From an uncultured Collinsella sp. (GTDB lineage: Bacteria > Actinomycetota > Coriobacteriia > Coriobacteriales > Coriobacteriaceae), in the NCBI GenBank assembly GCA_900545835.1, contig URBB01000015.1, positions 1 through 25,602 on the forward strand: 25,602 nucleotides of DNA, written 5' to 3'. Shown one piece after another: positions 1 through 6,881 of this stretch. The notes beneath the pieces are model-generated. The model worked only from the letters and a program-made list of their open reading frames with translations, was not told where the DNA came from and made no database searches. The position numbers and the translations under genes were made by a program. The number at the start of each line of letters is the position of its first letter. Position 1 is the stretch's first letter.

Positions 1-40
1 CTCTCCGTCGTCGGCAGCGTCAGATGTGTATAAGAGACAG
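1..40 (+). other. Nextera read-1 adapter plus i5 index remnant (not genomic)
   Basis: Bases 8-40 match the 33-nt Nextera read-1 adapter, ending in the 19-bp Tn5 mosaic end at 22-40. Bases 1-7 (CTCTCCG) fit the last seven bases of the i5 index I remember as S511. This is library sequence left on a contig end. The mosaic end here and its inverted copy at the other end should not be annotated as transposon terminal repeats. Confidence 0.97.
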
Positions 41-915
41 TAGTTGAGGTGCAGCGGGCCGGACTGGTTCATGGTAATGAACGGCAGGTTGATGGTGGTC
101 TGCTGGGCAGCGGAGAGCTCCTTCTTGGCGTTCTCGGCGGCCTCCTTCAGACGCTGCAGGGCCATGGGGTCCTGACGCAGGTCGACACCGTTCTCCTGCT
201 GGAACTTATCGGCCATCCAATCGATGACGCGCTGATCCCAGTCGTCGCCGCCCAAGTGGTTGTCGCCCGAGGTGGACAGAACCTCAAACACGCCGTCGGC
301 GAGGTCGAGGATGGAGACGTCAAAGGTGCCGCCACCCAGGTCGAAGACCAGGATGCGCTGGTCGGTGCCCTGCTTGTCCAGGCCATAGGCCAGGGCAGCA
401 GCGGTCGGCTCGTTGACGATACGCTTGACGTTGAGGCCGGCGATCTTACCGGCGTCCTTGGTGGCCTGACGCTGGGCGTCGTTGAAGTAGGCCGGGACGG
501 TGATGACGGCGTCGGTGACAGTCTCGCCCAGATACTTCTCGGCGTCGGCCTTCATCTTTGCGAGCGTCATGGCGCTCACCTGCTCGGCGGTGTAATCCTT
601 GCCCTCGATGTCGACGACGGCACGGCCACCCTGGCCCTCCTTGACCTCGTACGGCACGGTCTTGATCTCGGAGGTGCACTCGGAGTACTTGCGGCCCATG
701 AAGCGCTTGATGGAGAACACGGTGTTCTTGGGGTTGGTGACAGCTTGGTTCTTAGCGGCCTTACCCACGACGCGGTCGCCGTCGGCACGGAAGCCCACGA
801 CAGACGGGGTGGTGCGGTCGCCCTCGGCGTTCACGATGATGGTCGGAGAACCGCCCTCGAGGACGGCCATAGCGGAGTTGGTAGTACCAAGGTCGATACC
901 AAGAATCTTGCCCAT
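41..915 (-). CDS. dnaK: Chaperone DnaK (Hsp70), 3' part missing at contig edge
   Basis: ATP-dependent cytosolic chaperone that binds unfolded polypeptides with DnaJ and GrpE. The ATG at 913-915 starts MGKILGIDLGTTNSAM, the Hsp70 phosphate-1 signature. Further on come the actinobacterial-type GRKYSE region, VPAYFNDAQRQATKDAG and the IVNEPTAAALAYG and FDLGGGTFDVS motifs, all in one open frame. About 291 residues are present, against roughly 610-640 for the family: most of the nucleotide-binding domain is here, while the substrate-binding beta domain and helical lid are absent. The cut is exactly at the adapter junction (base 41), so this is a library end and not a pseudogene. A GAGAGAGGGA ribosome site lies just upstream. 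grpE and dnaJ usually follow dnaK in Actinobacteria but would lie outside the window. I found no clear HAIR or CIRCE operator. Confidence 0.97.
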
Positions 916-1178
916 TAGAAATTCCCTCTCTCTTGTGCGTTTGCACCGACTCGGCGGTCTGCCGAGCGGTGTTTCGGCTTGTCTTTCAGGATGTAGTGTA
1001 TCCCCTTATGGGCCGGAATATACAAAATCTAAGTCAATTCATATAAGATTTCTTATTGCTGAGAGTTTAGGTTCTTAAATGCGCAGGTAGATGTGCTGAT
1101 TGAGTTCTCGGCAAATCTATCGAGATCTATGTAGAGATGGCTGAGGTTTGGGTCCGGGGGCGCCTGGGGCTGCCTTGT
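916..1178. other. dnaK upstream region
   Basis: This is the 5' side of dnaK. It becomes AT-rich at 1018-1078, the likely promoter zone for the minus-strand gene. A TTGACT hexamer (minus strand) occurs near 1030-1036 and a short palindrome ATAAGATTTCTTAT at 1042-1055, but no well-spaced -35/-10 pair is convincing. No gene is seen. Confidence 0.4.
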
Positions 1179-1350
1179 GGAAAGCTCGTCCCGGTTTGAG
1201 CGTGGATTCCGGGTCGCAGTTTCCGTCTGAAGACTCAACCGGAAACCGTATCCCGTTTTGAGAGCTGATACCGGCTCGCATTTTCCGCTAGCGGGCCTAA
1301 CCGGAAACTGCAACCCGGTTTTCGGCCAAATAACGGGATGCCCTTTCCGC
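1179..1350. repeat. Six-arm alternating repeat element, copy 1
   Basis: Six degenerate arms of about 16-22 nt with the pattern GGAAA-N5/6-CCCG alternate in orientation: forward at 1179-1197, 1239-1259 and 1301-1322, reverse at 1209-1225, 1271-1288 and 1333-1350. Each forward/reverse neighbour pair can fold as a hairpin. A second copy at 16251-16421 has nearly the same arm spacing and the same CGGCCAAA between arms 5 and 6. No coding frame is conserved. It resembles a REP/BIME-type intergenic element, or a three-hairpin RNA. Confidence 0.8.
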
Positions 1351-1483
1351 AGGCGCGCTCAATAGCTCAATATTTCAAGTCACCTTTAGCTAACATTTGC
1401 GCAGCTCAACGGCCCCACCTGCGCATTTTTTAGTAAACCTTGGCATACTCGGCGAACGGTATGAAGATGCCGGTCAGAGGGTA
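1351..1483. other. Intergenic stretch, nothing recognised
   Basis: The stretch lies between the six-arm repeat and the ferredoxin promoter. No gene, hairpin or repeat of note was seen by eye. Confidence 0.5.
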
Positions 1484-1511
1484 TTGCAAACGGTCGCTCC
1501 CGTGGTATGTT
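1484..1511 (+). promoter_or_regulatory. Predicted promoter of the ferredoxin gene
   Basis: The -35 is TTGCAA (1484-1489), the spacer 16 bp and the -10 TATGTT (1506-1511), preceded by an extended -10 TG at 1503-1504. It sits about 60 nt upstream of the ferredoxin start with no other gene between. Assigned by eye from sigma-70-type consensus. Confidence 0.5.
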
Positions 1512-1572
1512 TTTGCCCGAATCAAACCGGCGCGCATCGCCTGTAGCGTCGGTCAACAGAGAGGAAACTACC

Positions 1573-1758
1573 ATGGCTCATCCCGTAATTGATGCCGACG
1601 AGTGCATCGCTTGTGGCGTTTGCGTCGACTCCTGCCCCGCTGGCGTTCTGGAGCTCCAGGACGTCGCTACCGTCGCTGACGAGGACTCCTGCGTCGCCTG
1701 TGGCGCTTGCCAGGACGCTTGCCCCGCTGGCGCGATCACCGAGATCGTCGAGGAGTAA
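1573..1758 (+). CDS. 2[4Fe-4S] bacterial-type ferredoxin
   Basis: Small cytosolic electron carrier of 61 residues. Two near-identical cluster motifs are visible, CIACGVCVDSCP (residues 11-22) and CVACGACQDACP (residues 40-51). This is the duplicated CxxCxxCxxxCP arrangement of clostridial-type ferredoxins, which carry low-potential electrons for oxidoreductases such as pyruvate:ferredoxin oxidoreductase and hydrogenase. The frame is open from 1507, but the ATG at 1573 is preceded by AGAGAGGAAAC at good distance and gives the standard MAHPVIDADEC start, so it is preferred. The gene is monocistronic: its own promoter lies at 1484-1511 and a strong hairpin terminator follows 37 nt after the stop. 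The partner enzyme cannot be told from the neighbours. Confidence 0.96.
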   Translation: MAHPVIDADECIACGVCVDSCPAGVLELQDVATVADEDSCVACGACQDACPAGAITEIVEE

Positions 1759-1794
1759 CAACTCCCCCACTTGCACACTCAAAAGTACACCGTG

Positions 1795-1842
1795 CACAAA
1801 AAAGGAGGCCTCCGCATCGCCGCGGAGGCCTCCTTTTTTGTG
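1795..1842. terminator. Intrinsic terminator after ferredoxin
   Basis: A perfect stem has left arm 1798-1815 (AAAAAAGGAGGCCTCCGC), 6-nt loop 1816-1821 and right arm 1822-1839 ending in TTTTTT; CAC/GTG extends it to 1795-1842. The stem is GC-rich with a T-run on either strand, so it may also stop leftward transcription from the nad operon. Confidence 0.93.
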
Positions 1843-1881
1843 TGATAACTAATTTGGCACCGTCGCAGGTTGAGCTCACGT

Positions 1882-1996
1882 CAGCGAAAACGTCCCTAAG
1901 CGAGCAAGGTGACGTGAAAGAGGAGGGAAGCGTTCTTTGTGGTACGCGACCGACGATTGAACGTCAGATTGCCGCTTAGAGACGTTTGCAGCGTCG
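1882..1996 (-). repeat. Structured intergenic element, copy 1 (3' of niaR)
   Basis: The basal stem pairs AAACGTCCCTAAGCG (1888-1902) with CGCTTAGAGACGTTT (1973-1987), 14 of 15 positions. Inside are CAA/TTG and TGACGT/ACGTCA stems separated by a GG/GA internal loop, then a variable apical part. It begins about 10 nt beyond the niaR stop codon. The minus orientation is assigned because all three copies lie directly 3' of minus-strand genes in this orientation. Other copies are at 16535-16648 and 19947-20060. It could be a 3'-UTR RNA or a mobile palindromic repeat. Confidence 0.8.
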
Positions 1997-1997
1997 G

Positions 1998-2543
1998 CTA
2001 CGATAGATCGTCCTCGTAGGGCATCAGGTCTGCCAAGTAGCCTTTCTCCTTGAGCATGGCCTCGATCTCGTCGAGGGTTTGCTCATCCTCCGCCGCAATG
2101 CGATGGAAGTGATAGCCGCTGGTCACCGTCAGCAGCGGGAAGCTCTTGCCGCTGGCGATGCCCTCTAGGTAGCGCTCGACATCGCGGCGGTTGCGGATGT
2201 CCAGGTCGGCCGTGATCTTACCGTACACGCGGTGATTGACGATCACGTTGAGCACGGCACCACCGGCGTCGACGATACTCGTGAGCTCATCGCCTGCCTG
2301 CTCCACGCCGTGGCGAACCTTGACCAAGCGCGTGGGCACAGCGGGGCTGCTGGGGGCTTCCTGCAGCACGTAGCCGCGGTTGGTCGCCACGATATCGTGC
2401 CCATCGGCGCGCAGCAGGGCGATGTCCTGCACCACGACCTGGCGGCTCACACCCACCTCGCGGGCAAGCGCGCTGCCCGATACGGGCCCCTTGGCTCCCT
2501 CGAGCACGGCCATGATGGCACGGCGACGCTCGCGAGCGTTCAT
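1998..2543 (-). CDS. niaR: NiaR-type niacin-responsive transcriptional repressor (HTH + 3H domain)
   Basis: 181-residue DNA-binding regulator of NAD synthesis. Residues 6-60 form a winged helix-turn-helix of the HTH_11/BirA type (GSALAREVGVSRQVVVQDIA). Residues 72-175 form a 3H domain, whose metal/ligand site is built from His and Glu: H78, E86, H104, H145 and H147 are present (RHG, GDEL, VNHRVYG, GYHFHRI). The family binds niacin as co-repressor and represses NAD biosynthesis or niacin uptake genes. The ATG at 2541-2543 overlaps the nadC stop (TAATG), so it is translationally coupled as the last gene of nadA-nadB-nadC-niaR. The likely operator is the 19-bp inverted repeat upstream of nadA, giving autoregulation; that link is inference. 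The niacin-responsive assignment is from domain and context. Confidence 0.9.
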   Translation of the reverse strand: MNARERRRAIMAVLEGAKGPVSGSALAREVGVSRQVVVQDIALLRADGHDIVATNRGYVLQEAPSSPAVPTRLVKVRHGVEQAGDELTSIVDAGGAVLNVIVNHRVYGKITADLDIRNRRDVERYLEGIASGKSFPLLTVTSGYHFHRIAAEDEQTLDEIEAMLKEKGYLADLMPYEDDLS

Positions 2544-3403
2544 TATTTACCGTCCAGCAGACGCAGGTGCTTAAGCGAGAGGTCGAGGATCGGCGCGGAG
2601 TGCGTCAGGGCGCCCGAGCTAATAAAGTCAACGCCCAGGTCGGCAAGCGCGCGGATATTGCTGGCATCCACGTTGCCCGAACACTCGGTCTTGGCACGGC
2701 CGGCGATAAGTTCAATCGCGGCAGCCATATCGTCGTGGGTCATGTTGTCGAACATGATGATGTCGGCGCCGGCCTCCATGGCCTCGCGCACCATGTCCAG
2801 GTTCTCGCACTCGATCTCGACCGTCGTGGTAAACGATGCATGGGCGCGCGCCATCTCAATCGCACGCGTCACGCCGCCGGCGGCATCGATGTGGTTGTCC
2901 TTGAGCATGACGGCCGTCGACAGGTTGTAGCGGTGGTTGCTGCCGCCGCCAATCTCAACCGCCGCCTTCTCAAACACGCGCATGCCCGGCGTGGTCTTGC
3001 GCGTGTCGACGAGCACGGTCTTGGTTCCCTCGAGCGCCGCGGCCATGCTGTGTGTATAGGTAGCGATGCCGCTCATGCGCTGCAGGTAGTTGAGCGCCAC
3101 GCGCTCGCCCGAAAGCAACACGCGCGCGTCGCCGCGCACCTGGCCCACGTGATCGCCGGCATGCACCTCGTCGCCATCCGAGACATCAAACAGCACCGAG
3201 CTCTGCGAATCCAGCAGCTCAAAGGTGCGGGCAAACACATCCAAGCCGGCGATGATGCCGTCGGCCTTGGCGATAAGCTCCACCGTGGCGGGACGCGCCG
3301 TGGGGCACACGCTCGCCGTGCTCACGTCCTCAAACGTGATGTCCTCGCGCAGGGCCTGCAGAATCAGATCATCGACGACGAGCTTCATGGTAATGGGATT
3401 CAT
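2543..3403 (-). CDS. nadC: Nicotinate-nucleotide pyrophosphorylase (quinolinate phosphoribosyltransferase)
   Basis: Converts quinolinate and PRPP to nicotinate mononucleotide, CO2 and PPi, the third step of de novo NAD synthesis in the cytosol. The 286 residues match the usual family length. An N-terminal alpha/beta domain (LQALREDITFEDVST) is followed by the barrel: LSGERVALNYLQRMSGIAT, VDTRKTTPGMR (substrate-phosphate binding), GGGSNHRYNLSTAVMLKDNH (active-site Arg, Lys and His), VEIECENLDM and the C-terminal VDFISSGALTHS phosphate-binding segment. The start at 3403 has GGAGGAG seven bases upstream, inside the 3' end of nadB, only three bases after the nadB stop. It is therefore part of the tightly packed nad operon. 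No missing catalytic residues were noticed. Confidence 0.97.
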   Translation of the reverse strand: MNPITMKLVVDDLILQALREDITFEDVSTASVCPTARPATVELIAKADGIIAGLDVFARTFELLDSQSSVLFDVSDGDEVHAGDHVGQVRGDARVLLSGERVALNYLQRMSGIATYTHSMAAALEGTKTVLVDTRKTTPGMRVFEKAAVEIGGGSNHRYNLSTAVMLKDNHIDAAGGVTRAIEMARAHASFTTTVEIECENLDMVREAMEAGADIIMFDNMTHDDMAAAIELIAGRAKTECSGNVDASNIRALADLGVDFISSGALTHSAPILDLSLKHLRLLDGK

Positions 3404-3406
3404 GGT

Positions 3407-4783
3407 CTACTCCTCCACGGCCTGCGTGCCGGCGGCACGGGCCAAATCATCGATTGCCAGAGGGTCGGCGCCCAGGGCGCGATGACGGCCATCGAGCGCG
3501 GGATCGCCCGCCTGCTCCACTGCGAGCGACTCGCCGGTGCGCATGTACCACGCGGCGCGACGACCCCAGACCAGCGCCTCGAGCAGGCTGTTGGAAGCCA
3601 GGCGATTCTTGCCGTGAACGCCGTTGCAGGCCGTCTCGCCCGCGGCGTAGAGCTCGGGCATCGAGGTGCGGCCGTCCTTGTCGACCCACACGCCGCCCAT
3701 AAAGTAGTGCTGCGTCGGCGTAACGGGAATGGGCTCGTCCAAGATGTCGCGGCCGTCCTCCAGGCAGCGCGCGCGAATGTTGGCAAAGTGCCCGGTCACC
3801 ACGTCGCGCTCGACGGGGGCAAAGCTCAGCCACTCGTGCTCGGTGCCGTCCTGCTTCATCTGCTCGCGAATAGCGGCGGCGACCACATCGCGCGGCTGGA
3901 GCTCATCGGTAAAGCGCTCGCCGGCGGCGTTAAGCAAAATCGCGCCCTCGCCGCGGCAGCTCTCGCTGATCAGGAAGGTGCGGCCCGGCTGCGGCGAGAA
4001 CAGCCCCGTGGGGTGAATCTGCACGTAGTCCAGGTGCTCCATCTTAATGCCATGCTCCTGAGCAATGTAGCAGGCATCGCCCGTGAGCTGCGGGTAGTTG
4101 GTCGAATGGTCGTATACGCCGCCGATGCCGCCCGTTGCCCACAGCGTGTGGCGGGCATGGATCTTAAACGGCTCGCCGGCATGCGCGCCCTCGGCGGCAT
4201 TTACCAGCTCGTCGGCGGGACGAACCGAGTTGTTCTCGTCCACGGGAACGGCGACGATACCGGTGCACACCGTGGCGCCGTCACGCTCGCCCGTCAGGAT
4301 GTCGGTCATGGCCACGTGCTCCAAAATCTGCACGTTGTCCAGCTTGCGAACGGCCTGGAGCAGTTTGGTCGTGATCTCCTTGCCCGTAATGTCGGCATGG
4401 AAGGCAATGCGCGGACGGCTGTGCGCGCCCTCGCGGGTAAAGTCGAGGCTGCCGTCGGCCTTGCGCTCAAAATCCACGCCCATCGCTAGCAGGTCGTTGA
4501 TGACCGAACGGCTCGAGCGGATCATGATGTCGACGCTCTCGCGGCGGTTCTCGTAGTGACCGGCGTGCATGGTGTCCTCAAAGAAGGCATCATAGTCCGA
4601 GCCCTCGGGCAGCACGCAGATGCCGCCCTGCGCGAGCATCGAATCGCACTCATCGACCGCGCCCTTGGAGAGCATGATCACGCGCGTGCTCGTCGGCAGA
4701 TTGAGGGCCGCGTACAGACCCGCCACGCCGCAGCCGGCAATGACGACGTCGCACTCCATATCGGGGTATTGCTTGGTTTCCAC
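3407..4783 (-). CDS. nadB: L-aspartate oxidase, short form
   Basis: FAD-dependent oxidation of L-aspartate to iminoaspartate, which NadA condenses with dihydroxyacetone phosphate. The N-terminus has the Rossmann motif AGCGVAGLYAAL (residues 16-27). HPTGLFSP, SESCRGEGAILLN, the QHYFMGGVWVDKDGRTSMPELYAAGE segment and NRLASNSLLEALVWG are typical of the succinate dehydrogenase/fumarate reductase flavoprotein family and match NadB best. I chose the GTG at 4781-4783 (V/METKQYPDMECDVV) because AGAGGA precedes it; the frame stays open further upstream but that region is non-homologous. The result is 458 residues, shorter than the approximately 530-540 of Escherichia coli NadB: the C-terminal helical domain is largely missing. 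It lies 56 nt after nadA across a palindrome and directly before nadC. Confidence 0.94.
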   Translation of the reverse strand: METKQYPDMECDVVIAGCGVAGLYAALNLPTSTRVIMLSKGAVDECDSMLAQGGICVLPEGSDYDAFFEDTMHAGHYENRRESVDIMIRSSRSVINDLLAMGVDFERKADGSLDFTREGAHSRPRIAFHADITGKEITTKLLQAVRKLDNVQILEHVAMTDILTGERDGATVCTGIVAVPVDENNSVRPADELVNAAEGAHAGEPFKIHARHTLWATGGIGGVYDHSTNYPQLTGDACYIAQEHGIKMEHLDYVQIHPTGLFSPQPGRTFLISESCRGEGAILLNAAGERFTDELQPRDVVAAAIREQMKQDGTEHEWLSFAPVERDVVTGHFANIRARCLEDGRDILDEPIPVTPTQHYFMGGVWVDKDGRTSMPELYAAGETACNGVHGKNRLASNSLLEALVWGRRAAWYMRTGESLAVEQAGDPALDGRHRALGADPLAIDDLARAAGTQAVEE

Positions 4784-4801
4784 AGGAATCCTCTCCCTTG
4801 T

Positions 4802-4836
4802 AATGTGGCATAAGGGACCGTCCCTCATGCAACATT
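4802..4836. repeat. Imperfect palindrome between nadA and nadB
   Basis: AATGTGGCATAAGGGAC (4802-4818) pairs with GTCCCTCATGCAACATT (4820-4836) at 15 of 17 positions around a single C. It fills most of the 56-nt gap between nadA and nadB. There is no T-run, so it is not a standard terminator. It might process or stabilise the nad mRNA, or be a dispersed repeat. Confidence 0.65.
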
Positions 4837-4839
4837 GTT

Positions 4840-5865
4840 CTAGCGTGCTGCGTACTCGAGCATACGGTCGAGCGTGAGCTTGGCCTGGTCTGCTGCCTCG
4901 TCCGAGACGCCGATCTGCACCTCGCCCTCGCCCGTCTCCAGGCAGCGCACGAGCTTTTCGAGCGTGATAAGATCCATGTTGACGCAGGTGGGCTGCACCG
5001 CGGGGAAGTAGAACTTCTTGCCGGTGCCCTGGCAGCGGCGCTCGAGCTCGTAGAGCACGCCGCGGACCGTCACGATAATGAACTCGCTCGCGTCGGACTC
5101 CTCGGCGTACTTGATAATGCCGGCGGTGGAGCCGATGTAGTCGGCCTCGGCCAGGACGTCGGCCTTGCACTCAGGATGCGCCAGCACGAGCGCGTCGGGG
5201 TGGGCCTCCGTCGCGTCGACGATCTGCTCGACGGTGATGATGTGATGGCGCGGGCAGTAGCCGTTGTTGAGAATGACGTGCTTTTGCGGCACCTGCTCGG
5301 CTACGAAGCGTCCCAGGTTTTGATCGGGAATGAACAGGACATGCTGCTGCGGCAGCTCGGACACGATCTTAACGGCGTTGGAGCTGGTGACGCACACGTC
5401 GCTCCAGCTCTTGATCTCGACCGTGGAGTTGACGTAGCAGACGACAGCCAGGTCGTCGCCGTACTCGGCGCGCGCCGCGTCGACCGTCTCGTGCTTGACC
5501 ATGTGCGCCATGGGACAGTCCGCGCCCGGCTCGGGCAGCAGCACGGTCTTGGTGGGGTTGAGCAGCTTGGCGCTCTCGCCCATAAACTCCACGCCGCACA
5601 ACACGATGGTCTGCTGCGGCAGGCTCTTGGCGAGCTTGGCCAGGTAGAAGCTGTCGCCGACGTAATCAGCCACGGCCTGCACCTCGGGCGCCACGTAATA
5701 GTGCGCCAGGATCACCGCGTCACGTTGGGTTTTTAGTTGCTGAATGGCCTCGACGAGCTCTGCGGGCACCAGTGCCGCACGCTCCGTTGCCGTCGTTGCC
5801 GATGCCAGGCCGGCCGCGATATCGCGTGCAAGCTCCGACGCATCCATGTTCGCGCTCTGTGCCAT
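4840..5865 (-). CDS. nadA: Quinolinate synthase
   Basis: [4Fe-4S] enzyme that condenses iminoaspartate with dihydroxyacetone phosphate to quinolinate. With the ATG at 5863-5865 the product has 341 residues. Family motifs include VILAHYYVAPEVQAVADYVGDS, VLCGVEFMGESAKLLNP, VVCYVNSTVEIKSWSDVCVTSSNA, FIPDQNLGRFVA and AHPECKADV. Probable cluster ligands are C90 (LCGVEFM), C204 (NGYCPRHH) and C294 (QPTCVNM), judged by spacing to known NadA proteins. A TTG one codon upstream is also in frame, but AGAGGGG sits five bases before the ATG, favouring ATG. It is the first gene of the nad operon, with a promoter overlapping a perfect inverted repeat about 40 nt upstream. Confidence 0.97.
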   Translation of the reverse strand: MAQSANMDASELARDIAAGLASATTATERAALVPAELVEAIQQLKTQRDAVILAHYYVAPEVQAVADYVGDSFYLAKLAKSLPQQTIVLCGVEFMGESAKLLNPTKTVLLPEPGADCPMAHMVKHETVDAARAEYGDDLAVVCYVNSTVEIKSWSDVCVTSSNAVKIVSELPQQHVLFIPDQNLGRFVAEQVPQKHVILNNGYCPRHHIITVEQIVDATEAHPDALVLAHPECKADVLAEADYIGSTAGIIKYAEESDASEFIIVTVRGVLYELERRCQGTGKKFYFPAVQPTCVNMDLITLEKLVRCLETGEGEVQIGVSDEAADQAKLTLDRMLEYAAR

Positions 5866-5900
5866 CAAGGCCCCTCTCTTTTGGCGAATCTTGGGGCTTT

Positions 5901-5950
5901 AGTATGACACCTAGGTTTACAGCTGACAAGACAGCTGTAAACCTAGGTGT
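5901..5950 (-). promoter_or_regulatory. nad operon promoter with overlapping 19-bp inverted-repeat operator
   Basis: On the minus strand, TTGTCA (5924-5929) and CATACT (5901-5906) are separated by exactly 17 bp, a good sigma-70-type promoter for nadA. A perfect inverted repeat has arms ACACCTAGGTTTACAGCTG (5907-5925) and its complement (5932-5950), with a 6-nt centre. It covers the -35 element and the whole spacer. Each arm holds smaller palindromes (ACCTAGGT, CAGCTG), so two dimers could bind. A bound repressor would block polymerase. NiaR is the obvious candidate, as inference. Confidence 0.8.
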
Positions 5951-6158
5951 AAAGTTGAAATAAAGATTCAATCATGTGGCAGGTCCATATTCGAACTGGC
6001 AAGCTGAGGATAGCTGAGCTCTCGATGGCGCAGGAGGCATCTTTCGCCACCGCAATACCGCTTGGCGCGAGTTGCACGCCGTGGGGCGCAAACGGTCCGC
6101 ACCCCCACAAGCGGTCCGCACCCAATGTGGCAAAATCGAACTACTAAGGGGGCTTAGA

Positions 6159-6881
6159 ATGCTCAAGATTATTGCCTGCGACGATGATGTCGCTTTTCTA
6201 GATAGACTGCACCGGATGATCGACCGTTGGTCGACCGAGACGGGCACGACGGTCGATGTTGCGCTCGTCACGCGCGGCGAGGACCTGCTGGCCCGCCATG
6301 CCGCATCGCGCGCCGACATCATTCTGCTCGACATGATCATGCCGCTCGTCAACGGCATGGACACCGCACGCGAACTGCGCCAGGCCGACACCGCCGTGCG
6401 CCTGGTGTTCCTCACCTCGTCGCCCGAGTTCGCGCTGGAATCCTACGAGGTCCGCGCCTTCGACTATCTGCTCAAGCCCGTGACTTACGAACGCCTGGCG
6501 CAGTTGCTCGACGAGCTTTCGAGCATGCGCCCGTCAGCGACCGACGAACTCGTCATCAAAACGTCCTTTGGCTACCACGCCCTGCGCCTGTCCGACATCG
6601 AATATGCCGAGGCGCGCAACAAGCACGTGGTCTTCCACCTGCGCGACGGACGCGATATCGAGGCACTCGAGTCGTTCCGCAGCGTCGAGGACCGTTTGGC
6701 GCAAAATGCCACCTTCTTTAAATGCCACCGTAGCTACCAGGTCAACTTGCGCAATATCGATCACTTTGACCGCACGGACATCGTCATGCGCTCGGGTGCG
6801 TGCATCCCGCTTTCGCGCAGCTGCAAGCAGGGATTCCAAGACGCCTACTTTGCGGTTCGCTTTGAGGGTGGGAGACACTGA
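6159..6881 (+). CDS. LytTR-family response regulator (AgrA/LytR type)
   Basis: 240-residue cytosolic response regulator. Receiver domain, residues 1-122: acidic pocket D8-D10 (IIACDDD), phospho-acceptor D58 (ADIILLDMIMP), T86 and K106 (FDYLLKPV). LytTR DNA-binding domain, residues 128-238: YAEARNKHVVFHL, FFKCHRSYQVNLRNI and the PLSRS strand near the end are typical. The open frame extends upstream to 6072, but the ATG at 6159 follows AAGGGGGC and gives the canonical MLKIIACDDD start. The stop overlaps the sensor kinase start by one base (TGATG), so the two are co-translated as a two-component pair. No peptide pheromone gene is evident next to it. Targets unknown. Confidence 0.95.
   Translation: MLKIIACDDDVAFLDRLHRMIDRWSTETGTTVDVALVTRGEDLLARHAASRADIILLDMIMPLVNGMDTARELRQADTAVRLVFLTSSPEFALESYEVRAFDYLLKPVTYERLAQLLDELSSMRPSATDELVIKTSFGYHALRLSDIEYAEARNKHVVFHLRDGRDIEALESFRSVEDRLAQNATFFKCHRSYQVNLRNIDHFDRTDIVMRSGACIPLSRSCKQGFQDAYFAVRFEGGRH

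Noticed and set aside
49..918. Long plus-strand open frame opposite dnaK
   Set aside because: It is the antisense shadow of dnaK: low-complexity Gly/Leu/Val-rich translation with no family match, while the minus frame is clear Hsp70.
916..1100. HAIR or CIRCE heat-shock operator upstream of dnaK
   Set aside because: No CTTGAGT-N7-ACTCAAG or TTAGCACTC-N9-GAGTGCTAA pair was found by eye; only a short unrelated palindrome.
1179..1350. Possible CRISPR array (also 16251-16421)
   Set aside because: Arms alternate orientation, vary in sequence and have no unique equal-length spacers; no cas genes nearby.
2567..4489. 640-codon plus-strand open frame
   Set aside because: Antisense of nadC and nadB. 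His/Ala/Gly-rich translation caused by high-GC codon bias; the minus frames carry all family motifs.
3407..5170. Extended nadB start giving 587 residues
   Set aside because: The extra N-terminus is Arg-rich, overlaps nadA in another frame and is unlike any oxidase; homology starts at METKQYPDMECDVV.
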